DNA of 5,484 nt from Oceanococcus sp041619315 (GTDB lineage: Bacteria > Pseudomonadota > Gammaproteobacteria > Nevskiales > Oceanococcaceae): contig JBFKEC010000233.1 of NCBI GenBank assembly GCA_041619315.1, positions 1-5,484 on the forward strand, given 5' to 3'. Of this stretch, positions 1 through 5,484 are shown in pieces (position 1 is the first letter of the stretch; every line of letters begins with the position of its first letter). Both the position numbers and the translations under genes were made by a program. The notes beneath the pieces were generated by a model. That model saw only the letters and a list, made by a program, of their open reading frames with translations. It made no database searches and had not been told where the DNA came from.

Positions 1-2101
1 GAATGGTGCACAGCGCCTCGTCATTGGTCTGGCGCGCTGCGGCATCGGCAAAGCGTGCATCCGACACCAATTCCGGCATACCGAGTACCGCGAACAGCTC
101 ATCCCAGTGGCTTTGCTCGACACAAACAAGACACAGCCAACCCTGGGCGGTTTCGTACAGACGATGCCCGGCGGAGAACCCGAACTGCTGCGCATCAACA
201 TGTGGGCGCTCAAAGCCCGAACCGTCCGGGCGCGCCACCGCATAGGAGGTATTGAGCAATCCGGCATTGACGATCGAGGTGTCAACGAACTGCCCTTCGC
301 CGGTGCGATCGCGGTGGTAAAGCGCCTGAATAACGGCGATGGCCGACAGAAAGCCATTACCGGTATCGCCCATCGACGTCAGGCTCCATAACGGTTTGCC
401 GCCACGGTACATGCCACCGTCTTCATACTGAACGCCGGTCAGACAGGCCCCGGTCTGGTCATTGCCCGGCAAGGTCGAACGCTCGCCGGTTTCAAAGCCG
501 CGGGTGTGGCAGTAAATCAGTTTGGGATTGATCTGTTTGAGACTTTCGTAATCGATCTTGAGACGTTCCGCGGCGTCATAGCGCATGTTGTGATGCACCA
601 CATCGGCGTCCTTGACCAGATCCAGCAGAACCTTCATCGACCGCGGGTCTTTCAGATTCAGGGTGATCGACTTCTTGCCCCGATTGGACATGTAGGCGAT
701 GTGCACACGGTGCCAGAACAGGTCATACAGACCGTTGACCTTGGTCACCTCGGCGCCCAGATCAGACAGCAGCTGACAACCAAACGGCCCGGCGATAGCC
801 AGCCCCAGATCAAGCACCTTGATGCCTTCCAGCGGCTTCTTCATCTGGCCGTTGCCGGCTTGCGGCGCGGGTGCCGACTTGGCTGCCTCGGCCTCGGCCT
901 TGACCTCGTCGGTGTTGGCTCCAACCGGCACCGGCGGCGGCGCCACCTGGGTCGGATTGGCACTCATCTTGTAGGTCAGTCCGAGCTGGCGAATGGTGCC
1001 CAGTTCCGGGTCGTTGACCTCGGCCACACAACCATCTTTGAGGAACAGCGGATCGGCCAATGATTCCTCGGTGGAACGCACCGTCTGCATGGTCATCTGC
1101 GCGCGCGCAGCGGCATCCACCCATTGCTGGGCAGGGAATTTCTTGACCCGCTCCATCAGCTGCGGCTGGTACTCACACAGCACGAAAATTTCTTCCGGCC
1201 CGGTGCCAAAACGGTCAGGGTCATCCTTGGCCTTGAGATCCGGGTTGGCGTTGAGCTGCTCATTCTCGGAGGCCTGGATGATGAAGCGCGGGTTGGGCAC
1301 CCAGTTGTGAATCCACTTGCCGTCGGCAGCCTGATAATGGCCCTTGGGCGACTTGCTGTTGAGGATCCACGAATCAAAGCCCGGCACATCGATGTTCTCG
1401 GCGCGCATCCAGACCCAGCCACCACCCTGCATGGCGCCCTGCAGCAGCGAGGTTTCCACCCACTGTCCGCGCCCGGTGGTTTCGCGTGCGCGCAGCGCCG
1501 CATTGATGCCCACTGAGGCCGAGTAAAAGGCCCCCAGACTGGGCCAGTGCGACGCCGGGAACAGCGGCCCTTCGCGCTCTGCCCCCTGACGCCAGTCGGC
1601 CGGCACCTCAAAATCTTCATACGGATCAGGGCGGCCTGCCATGCGGTTCAGGGCGCCTTCTTCGCAGCCGCGCTGCTCCCAGTGCAAACCCGTACGCGCC
1701 GCCACCAGGGCGTCGTAGGCCGGCCGCTGCTCCAGCGGCGTGCCGCGCCCGTAGCCGGTAATCGAGCAGTAGATCAGTCGCGGGTTGATCGCCTTGCAGG
1801 TGGCATAGTCGATACCCAGACGCTCGGTCACCCCCGGGGTAAAGGATTCGACCAGCACGTCCGCGGTTTTGACCAGCGCCAGGAAAGCGTCCTTGTCCTG
1901 CGCATCCTTGAGATCCAGGGTCGCGCTGCGCTTGCCACGCTGCCACACCTTGTAGCCCAGCTGATTACGGAACGGATCACCACCCGGCGGTTCAATCTTG
2001 GTCACCTCGGCGCCATGATCGGCCATCTGCATCGTGGTCATCGGTCCTGCGATGCCCCAGGACAGATCCAGGACCTTCAGCCCTGCAAGTACTCCTGCCA
2101 T
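1..2101 (-). CDS. Tandem (two-domain) CaiB/BaiF family III CoA-transferase, 3' end cut by window
   Basis: Family III CoA-transferases move CoA between carboxylic acids through an aspartyl-CoA thioester intermediate, in the cytoplasm. The frame is open from ATG 2101 to the window edge, giving 700 residues without a stop. Two copies of the fold are visible. Copy 1 starts with LAGLKVLDLSWGIAGP (about residues 5-20), has the conserved KRSATLDL stretch near 57-64, and places the likely nucleophile Asp130 in RPAYDALVAARTG. An Ala/Pro/Glu/Lys-rich linker covers about 381-421. Copy 2 starts with LEGIKVLDLGLAIAGP (424-439) and places Asp548 in LPGNDQTGACLTG. Each copy also carries a GEGQ/GRGQ-(W/F)V-(E/D)TS motif (near 210 and 602). 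Tandem proteins of this kind are about 800 residues, so about 100 are probably missing beyond position 1. The start is supported by an AAGGTG ribosome binding site 5 bases upstream. The substrate cannot be read from sequence; a role in fatty acid, steroid or terpenoid acid catabolism is inference. Confidence 0.93.
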   Translation of the reverse strand, partial: MAGVLAGLKVLDLSWGIAGPMTTMQMADHGAEVTKIEPPGGDPFRNQLGYKVWQRGKRSATLDLKDAQDKDAFLALVKTADVLVESFTPGVTERLGIDYATCKAINPRLIYCSITGYGRGTPLEQRPAYDALVAARTGLHWEQRGCEEGALNRMAGRPDPYEDFEVPADWRQGAEREGPLFPASHWPSLGAFYSASVGINAALRARETTGRGQWVETSLLQGAMQGGGWVWMRAENIDVPGFDSWILNSKSPKGHYQAADGKWIHNWVPNPRFIIQASENEQLNANPDLKAKDDPDRFGTGPEEIFVLCEYQPQLMERVKKFPAQQWVDAAARAQMTMQTVRSTEESLADPLFLKDGCVAEVNDPELGTIRQLGLTYKMSANPTQVAPPPVPVGANTDEVKAEAEAAKSAPAPQAGNGQMKKPLEGIKVLDLGLAIAGPFGCQLLSDLGAEVTKVNGLYDLFWHRVHIAYMSNRGKKSITLNLKDPRSMKVLLDLVKDADVVHHNMRYDAAERLKIDYESLKQINPKLIYCHTRGFETGERSTLPGNDQTGACLTGVQYEDGGMYRGGKPLWSLTSMGDTGNGFLSAIAVIQALYHRDRTGEGQFVDTSIVNAGLLNTSYAVARPDGSGFERPHVDAQQFGFSAGHRLYETAQGWLCLVCVEQSHWDELFAVLGMPELVSDARFADAAARQTNDEALCTI

Positions 2102-2106
2102 GTCTT

Positions 2107-2112
2107 CACCTT
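2107..2112 (-). promoter_or_regulatory. Ribosome binding site of the CoA-transferase gene
   Basis: AAGGTG on the minus strand, with 5 bases between it and ATG 2101. It fixes that ATG as the start, and the conserved LKVLDL stretch begins only seven residues later. Confidence 0.75.
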
Positions 2113-2116
2113 GTAT

Positions 2117-2133
2117 CGAAATTTATGATTTCG
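2117..2133. repeat. Perfect inverted repeat CGAAAT-N5-ATTTCG, candidate operator
   Basis: Six-base arms (2117-2122 and 2128-2133) flank an AT-rich 5-base centre in otherwise GC-rich DNA. The near edge is 15 bases upstream of the CoA-transferase start codon and 4 bases upstream of its ribosome binding site. A dimeric repressor bound here could block transcription start or early elongation. Operator function is inference; the repeat itself is seen directly. I could not assign a convincing -35/-10 pair around it. Confidence 0.4.
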
Positions 2134-2156
2134 GCCAATGTAGACGGCAGGCTCGG

Positions 2157-2170
2157 GTGTCTCCTGACAC
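2157..2170. repeat. Short inverted repeat GTGTC-N4-GACAC
   Basis: Five-base perfect arms (2157-2161 and 2166-2170) around a 4-base centre, in the gap between the GGDEF-like and CoA-transferase genes. In RNA from the minus strand it would form a small tetraloop hairpin with AGGA in the loop. It could be part of an operator, a small leader hairpin, or chance. Confidence 0.25.
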
Positions 2171-2199
2171 ATTTGGACGAGTCCACTGCAAGCGGTCAT

Positions 2200-2222
2200 G
2201 CACTGCGGATGGCAGGCAGTGC
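2200..2222 (-). repeat. Seven-base-pair hairpin directly after the GGDEF-like stop codon
   Basis: Arms GCACTGC and GCAGTGC (2216-2222 and 2200-2206) enclose a 9-base loop. The hairpin starts on the base after the TGA stop of the GGDEF-like gene. No U-tract follows it (ATGACCGC), so it is not a classical intrinsic terminator. It may protect the 3' end or attenuate transcription weakly before the CoA-transferase gene. Confidence 0.4.
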
Positions 2223-2777
2223 TCAACTCAGGCCGGAGAGCACCACGATACCGCTGGAGTTGTCCTCTCTGGCCTCAATCACGGCCTCATTGGCACGCAT
2301 CCACAGCGCATTGGCGAAGTACGAGGGATTGGGCACCACCGACACCCCACCCATCAGCAAACGCATGTGCTGCGGCACGCTGGGCTGGGCGTGAATGGCG
2401 GCATGTATACGTTCCGCCACAACACGGGTGCCTTCGACACTGGCATCAGACAGCACAGCCGCGATTTCGCCAACCCGCACACGCGCGGCGAAATCAGCGC
2501 GTCGGCGGCACGATTCACTAACCGCAGAACCCAATGCACCCAGCACTTCGCGCCAGACAGACTTGCTGTGTTGACGCCGCAGCCCAGCCACGTCATCCAT
2601 GGCAATGATAAGAAAACCAAGCGGCCGGTGATTGCGACAGGACAATTCCCACTGCTCTTCCAGACGCAGACGGAAAAATGGCCGTGAGGCCAGCCCGGTC
2701 AGCGGATCGAATTCCTTGAGCTCACTGATTGGATCAACCGCACGCCGGCCACCTTTGACCTGCCTCAAATTCTGCAT
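2223..2777 (-). CDS. Stand-alone degenerate GGDEF domain protein, probable c-di-GMP receptor
   Basis: A 184-residue protein that is almost entirely one GGDEF-like domain with no sensor domain or membrane segment. The domain entry DPLTGLASR (24-32) is well conserved. The signature is degenerate: the GGDEF position reads RVGEI (101-105). The first metal-binding Asp of the usual DxD is Ala59, the Asn-Asp substrate-binding pair is Arg67-Arg68, and the later Gly-Asp pair is Trp75-Arg76. Diguanylate cyclase activity is therefore very unlikely. The RxxD inhibitory-site motif is intact (R92-R-A-D95), exactly five residues before the degenerate signature as in active cyclases, so c-di-GMP binding is plausible. 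ATG 2777 is preferred over TTG 2783 because GGGGA lies 7 bases upstream of it. It sits 71 bases after the methyltransferase gene and 121 bases before the CoA-transferase gene. Its target is unknown. Confidence 0.85.
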   Translation of the reverse strand: MQNLRQVKGGRRAVDPISELKEFDPLTGLASRPFFRLRLEEQWELSCRNHRPLGFLIIAMDDVAGLRRQHSKSVWREVLGALGSAVSESCRRRADFAARVRVGEIAAVLSDASVEGTRVVAERIHAAIHAQPSVPQHMRLLMGGVSVVPNPSYFANALWMRANEAVIEAREDNSSGIVVLSGLS

Positions 2778-2784
2778 GCACAAA

Positions 2785-2789
2785 TCCCC
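2785..2789 (-). promoter_or_regulatory. Ribosome binding site of the GGDEF-like gene
   Basis: GGGGA on the minus strand, 7 bases from ATG 2777. It decides in favour of this ATG over the in-frame TTG two codons upstream, which would be only one base away from it. Confidence 0.55.
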
Positions 2790-2806
2790 ATGGCTGTATG
2801 GCGTTC

Positions 2807-2834
2807 AGATTAGACCGCTGCGGGGGCAAGTCAA
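2807..2834 (-). promoter_or_regulatory. Possible sigma-70-type promoter for the GGDEF-like gene
   Basis: TTGACT (2829-2834) matches the -35 consensus at five of six positions. The -10 is poor: TAATCT (2807-2812) with a 16-base spacer, or the better TCTAAT (2809-2814) with a spacer of only 14. It lies in the 71-base gap after the methyltransferase gene, so the GGDEF-like gene may be transcribed separately or also by read-through. Confidence 0.3.
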
Positions 2835-2848
2835 ACAGCCCTCATCGC

Positions 2849-3643
2849 CTACACCCTGCGAGCGACAAACAGACCGTAGCGAAACAGATCATCCATGGCC
2901 GCGCTTTCCACCACTTGTGCAGTCAGGTCGTACTTGAGGCGATGCCGACGCGACAAGCGATGCTGCACATCCGAGCAGCGCCACCACAGCGCAAACGGCG
3001 CCAGCACGGCATCGCTCAAGTCTTCCTGCTCAACCAGTTCCAGACCTGCGCTTTGCAACATACGGCTGTACGCGTCCAGCTCGATCAGGTTTTCACGCGG
3101 GATTTTGGCGCTGGTGCAGATTGCGGCCAGCTTGGCGCGGCGCGCCAGCGACGGTGCGCGCGGCGGCAAGTACAGATCGGTCCAGGCAAACAGACCGCCT
3201 ACTGGTAAACGCTGGGCCACCTCGGCAAAGACCTGTGCACGCTGCGGAAAATGGTAGGCGCAATCCAGTGCCAACGCTTTGTTCACGGGTGGGTCGATGT
3301 TTACGTCGACCAGCTCTTCGGCGCCGCGGCTATGCAGCACGAACCCATCAGCGGGCAGACGCGACTGTGCAAAGTCGACCTGGCTGCGCGCAGGGTTCAA
3401 GCCGGTGAGGCGGTTCAGGCCATAGGCCGTGTGCCACAAACGCAGCTGCTCGCCCATACCAAAGCCCAGATCAAGCAGGTGATCATCCGGACCCAGTTCG
3501 ATCGCATCGGCCACGATACGGGCCAGTTCCTCGCACGCCTCGGGAAAAGTCTCGGCTTCGTTCCAGTAGCCAAAGTTGCCCCACGCGGTATCGCCGGGCG
3601 CGTTCAGGACCAGCTCCGCCGTATCAAAAAAGTCCTTGCTCAC
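2849..3643 (-). CDS. Class I SAM-dependent methyltransferase (small-molecule or lipid type)
   Basis: A 264-residue cytoplasmic enzyme with a Rossmann methyltransferase fold. Motif I is LLDLGFGMGEQ (56-66). After strand 2 comes GLNPARSQ (81-88), with Asn83 where many families have an acidic residue that contacts the SAM ribose; GxNxSxxQ forms are typical of small-molecule methyltransferases. Motif II/III regions are ALDCAYHF (125-132) and LPVGGLFAWTDLYLP (146-160). The N-terminal WGNFGYW (21-27) resembles the start of type 11/12 small-molecule methyltransferases that act on lipids, macrolides or terpenoids. GTG 3643 is chosen over the more distant in-frame start at 3736 because it overlaps the oxidoreductase stop as GTGA, has GGAGG 11 bases upstream, and begins just before the conserved region. 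It is translationally coupled to the oxidoreductase gene, so the two probably act on the same compound. The acceptor is unknown. Confidence 0.88.
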   Translation of the reverse strand: MSKDFFDTAELVLNAPGDTAWGNFGYWNEAETFPEACEELARIVADAIELGPDDHLLDLGFGMGEQLRLWHTAYGLNRLTGLNPARSQVDFAQSRLPADGFVLHSRGAEELVDVNIDPPVNKALALDCAYHFPQRAQVFAEVAQRLPVGGLFAWTDLYLPPRAPSLARRAKLAAICTSAKIPRENLIELDAYSRMLQSAGLELVEQEDLSDAVLAPFALWWRCSDVQHRLSRRHRLKYDLTAQVVESAAMDDLFRYGLFVARRV

Positions 3644-4893
3644 TGGCGATGAATCCTCCGACTGACCGCTTGTGCGGAACGCGCTGCGCTCTCCAGCAAG
3701 GGCACACCAGCTGCAGCATAGGAACCGCAGAACCACACCCGCCGACCGGTCTGTTCATGCAACTGCTGCAGTTCATCCAGCCCCTGCTCACTGTTACTGT
3801 CGACACAGGGCCGGGCGAATTGGGCGCGCGCCAGCACGGTTTCAGGGTCCGGCGCGCGCAGTGGATTCCAGGTCTGGAATGCGTCTGGCGCTTCGGGCGC
3901 AACAGGCAACACCCGGTTGAGCCAGATCGAAGCCATCGGTCTTGATGCTTCCGGTGCAACAAAGAAATTGACCGGCGACCAATCACGGCGGCGGTTTGGC
4001 ATCAGGCTCGCATCGGTATGCACGATCACTTCGCTGGGCTCATAGGCGAAACGGGACAGCGCCCGGGTTTCCGCCTCGCTGGCATCATCCAGCAGCGCCA
4101 GGGCCTGATTGCCCTGGGTGGCCAGCACCACATGATCGAACTGATGCTGATGGCCTTGATCGTCAATGATCACAACCCCATCCGCGTCACGCTTGAGCTG
4201 GGCAATCCCGGTGGCCGTGATCACCCGCTCACAACGCCTGCTTAACTGGCGCACCACAAAGTCAGCACCGCGCACGGTGCGTGAAACACCCTCAAGCAAG
4301 ACCCCACGGCGCAGGTAGTCAATGATCACCAGTGCAGGATAGCGACGTACCGCATCGGTACTGCAGGTCCCGATGGCGGCGAAGGTCGGCAACAGAAAGT
4401 CTTCAATAAAAGTGCGGGAATAACCGCCCTGCTGGAGATACTCCTGCAGGCTGCGTCCGCTCTCGCGCAACTGACGCGCATCGCTGCGCGCCCGACGGTA
4501 CAGGCGAATCAGATCCCGCACGATCGCCCGACTGCGTGCGCCCCACGGCTGACCACCGGCCAGCATGGGCACAGACCAGCGCTGCAGCGGGCGCCAGTTG
4601 CTGTAGCGGAAATAGGCATCACCATCCAGATCGCTGAACGATGCGGAATAGTCCGCCGAAACCGTTTCAATGTCGGCGTCGTCATACAGCGCGCTAAGGG
4701 TTGGGTAATACCCGCGATAGAGCACCCGCAGCGGCATGTCGACACGCGCACCACCCCACTCGATGCCGTGCGCGGCCATGCCAATTTCCGCCTGCTTTTC
4801 GAACAGGGTCACCGCATGGGTACGGCCCAGGTACCAGCTGGCCGCCAGTCCGGCGATGCCGGAACCCACCACGGCAACACGCCGGGCGCTCAA
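3640..4893 (-). CDS. FAD-dependent oxidoreductase, amine-oxidase fold (COG2907-like)
   Basis: A 417-residue flavoprotein counted from TTG 4893. The N-terminal dinucleotide-binding motif VAVVGSGIAGLAASWYL (6-22) is followed by Glu32 in VTLFEK, the residue expected to hold the FAD ribose. The next block, GMAAHGIEW...RVDMPLRVLYRGYYP (38-64), resembles the 'VDxG/PxRVxxxxYYPxL' region of COG2907-type NAD/FAD-binding proteins. The C-terminal FAD motif is WFCGSYAAAGVPLLESA (387-403). No signal peptide or membrane segment is evident. COG2907 proteins are often encoded beside cyclopropane-fatty-acid-synthase-like methyltransferases; here the partner is a shorter methyltransferase in a 4-base overlap, which supports a shared lipid-like substrate. 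The start is uncertain: TTG 4893 puts the FAD motif at the usual distance, while TTG 4956 would add 21 residues. Neither has a clear ribosome binding site, and no in-frame ATG exists upstream. Confidence 0.85.
   Translation of the reverse strand: MSARRVAVVGSGIAGLAASWYLGRTHAVTLFEKQAEIGMAAHGIEWGGARVDMPLRVLYRGYYPTLSALYDDADIETVSADYSASFSDLDGDAYFRYSNWRPLQRWSVPMLAGGQPWGARSRAIVRDLIRLYRRARSDARQLRESGRSLQEYLQQGGYSRTFIEDFLLPTFAAIGTCSTDAVRRYPALVIIDYLRRGVLLEGVSRTVRGADFVVRQLSRRCERVITATGIAQLKRDADGVVIIDDQGHQHQFDHVVLATQGNQALALLDDASEAETRALSRFAYEPSEVIVHTDASLMPNRRRDWSPVNFFVAPEASRPMASIWLNRVLPVAPEAPDAFQTWNPLRAPDPETVLARAQFARPCVDSNSEQGLDELQQLHEQTGRRVWFCGSYAAAGVPLLESAARSAQAVSRRIHRQ
3655..3659 (-). promoter_or_regulatory. 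Ribosome binding site of the methyltransferase gene
   Basis: GGAGG on the minus strand, inside the last codons of the oxidoreductase gene and 11 bases before GTG 3643. The spacing is slightly long, but the match is strong and supports the GTG start. Confidence 0.6.
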
Positions 4894-4916
4894 TTGTGTT
4901 TCAGGTCTTTGATCAT
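4890..4916 (-). other. Eight-codon mini-ORF overlapping the TTG start of the oxidoreductase gene
   Basis: ATG 4916 opens a frame reading MIKDLKHN and stops at TGA 4892-4890. The stop overlaps the proposed TTG start as TTGA, the arrangement seen in translational coupling. No ribosome binding site precedes this ATG, so it may be chance. If real it would help explain how a TTG start without its own binding site is used. The 81 bases between the ceramidase-like stop and TTG 4893 hold no terminator and no promoter I can defend. Confidence 0.15.
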
Positions 4917-4974
4917 GCGCGAAGTGTAATCGGACTGGCCGGCACAGGGGGCCCAAATCAGCCCGAAACGTCGT

Positions 4975-5484
4975 CTAATCCAGCGACATGCACCAGCTTT
5001 GCGGCGCGCCGTGCGCCTCACATTGCGCACGCGAAAGCGGGTCCTGCGACTGTGGCACCACCGACTCGGCTGGCGCCAGCAAACCATCCAGCGCCGTCAG
5101 GCCCACACAGCGTGAATCAGCCTCAGCGATCTCGAACTGCAAGCGCGCAGCGGCATCCTGCAACGTACACACGATGTGCTGGCCTATGGTCGGTGAGACC
5201 ATCAGGCTCCAGTGATCGGCACAGGCGCCGTCATGAGCGATGCCCGCAGGCGCGTAAATCAGATCCTGTTCCGGGCAGCCCAGCGCCCAGGTTGCACCGG
5301 TCGCAAAGGTCTGCCGGTAGGTTTCATCGCGAAACGTCATGTAGCCGAAAAAATCATTGGCCGCGCCGAACAGAAAATGCGCCTGTGCAGCCGGCACGCG
5401 CTCACGCAGCGCATGCTCCAACTCGCCAAAGGGCTCACCCGGAAAGGTTGAAAGGAATATTTCGCCAATGCGCACCGCACTGAC
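4975..5484 (-). CDS. C-terminal part of a neutral/alkaline ceramidase-like protein, 5' end cut by window
   Basis: The frame is open at the right edge and ends at TAG 4975, giving 169 visible residues. The stretch VRIGEIFLSTFPGEPFGEL (4-22) followed by FGAANDFFGYMTFRDETY (39-56) resembles the end of the catalytic domain of neutral/alkaline non-lysosomal ceramidases, which hydrolyse the N-acyl bond of ceramide outside the cytoplasm. In that family a Glu of the PGE motif and a downstream Tyr are zinc ligands; Glu17 and Tyr48 or Tyr56 would be the counterparts (from memory, not aligned). After about residue 65 it departs from typical ceramidases: a tail of about 100 residues has six cysteines (70, 88, 106, 126, 155, 165), suggesting disulfides and an exported protein. 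The expected signal peptide would lie outside the window. GTG 5475 is not a credible start because the conserved core begins upstream. The family call is moderate; another member of the same fold is possible. Confidence 0.55.
   Translation of the reverse strand, partial: VSAVRIGEIFLSTFPGEPFGELEHALRERVPAAQAHFLFGAANDFFGYMTFRDETYRQTFATGATWALGCPEQDLIYAPAGIAHDGACADHWSLMVSPTIGQHIVCTLQDAAARLQFEIAEADSRCVGLTALDGLLAPAESVVPQSQDPLSRAQCEAHGAPQSWCMSLD

Noticed and set aside
506..1063. 185-codon plus-strand open frame with repeated Gly/Leu/Arg stretches
   Set aside because: Its low-complexity part mirrors the Ala/Glu/Pro linker of the CoA-transferase on the other strand.
1156..1946. Two minus-strand open frames within the CoA-transferase region, in different frames
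   Set aside because: They lack family motifs, while the frame starting at 2101 is continuous and conserved through this region.
1547..2128. 193-codon plus-strand open frame
   Set aside because: It is entirely antisense to the CoA-transferase N-terminal domain, whose catalytic and structural motifs are clear; the frame is a composition artefact.
2107..2144. TTGGCC / TACAAG as a promoter for the CoA-transferase gene
   Set aside because: The -10 would overlap the ribosome binding site and place the transcription start at about the ATG, leaving no leader to use that site.
2200..2222. Intrinsic terminator for the GGDEF-like gene
   Set aside because: The hairpin is real, but the downstream RNA has no U-tract, so I list it only as an inverted repeat.
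2034..2687. 217-codon plus-strand open frame crossing the gap and the GGDEF-like gene
   Set aside because: The minus strand here encodes conserved DPLTGL and RxxD motifs in register, and the plus-strand product has no family features.
4890..5087. 65-codon minus-strand frame ending in MIKDLKHN as a gene
   Set aside because: Most of it overlaps the ceramidase-like gene in another frame and is Arg-rich; only the last eight codons, after ATG 4916, have any positional interest.
4701..5483. 260-codon open frame on the plus strand
   Set aside because: It runs antisense to the ceramidase-like and oxidoreductase genes, has an Arg/Pro/Ala/His-rich composition typical of GC-rich shadow frames, and shows no recognisable domain.

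Overview
The window is GC-rich, densely coding DNA, and all five recognisable genes lie on the minus strand. The gene content (a tandem CaiB/BaiF CoA-transferase, a stand-alone GGDEF-like protein, and an FAD oxidoreductase with a methyltransferase and a ceramidase-like protein) suggests a free-living proteobacterium that degrades or remodels lipids, possibly a gammaproteobacterium. That assignment is an inference; no phylogenetic marker is present. Both ends of the window cut through genes.

Layout in the direction of transcription, from right to left. Positions 5484-4975 hold the 3' end of a gene resembling the C-terminal part of neutral/alkaline ceramidases, with a cysteine-rich tail. Positions 4893-3640 hold an FAD-dependent amine-oxidase-fold oxidoreductase, probably started from TTG. 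It overlaps by 4 bases (GTGA) a class I SAM-dependent methyltransferase at 3643-2849. These three genes look like one transcription unit, and my best guess is tailoring or turnover of a lipid. Positions 2777-2223 hold a 184-residue, single-domain GGDEF protein whose catalytic residues are all replaced while the RxxD inhibitory-site motif is kept, so it is more likely a c-di-GMP receptor than a cyclase. Positions 2101 to beyond 1 hold a two-domain family III CoA-transferase with a catalytic-type Asp in each half; about 100 C-terminal residues are probably off the window.

The 121-base gap between the GGDEF-like gene and the CoA-transferase gene holds three short perfect inverted repeats. One of them, CGAAAT-N5-ATTTCG, sits 15 bases from the CoA-transferase start codon and is a candidate operator. 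A weak promoter can be proposed before the GGDEF-like gene. I found no tRNA, rRNA, CRISPR array, insertion sequence or classical intrinsic terminator. The long plus-strand open frames are antisense shadows of these genes.
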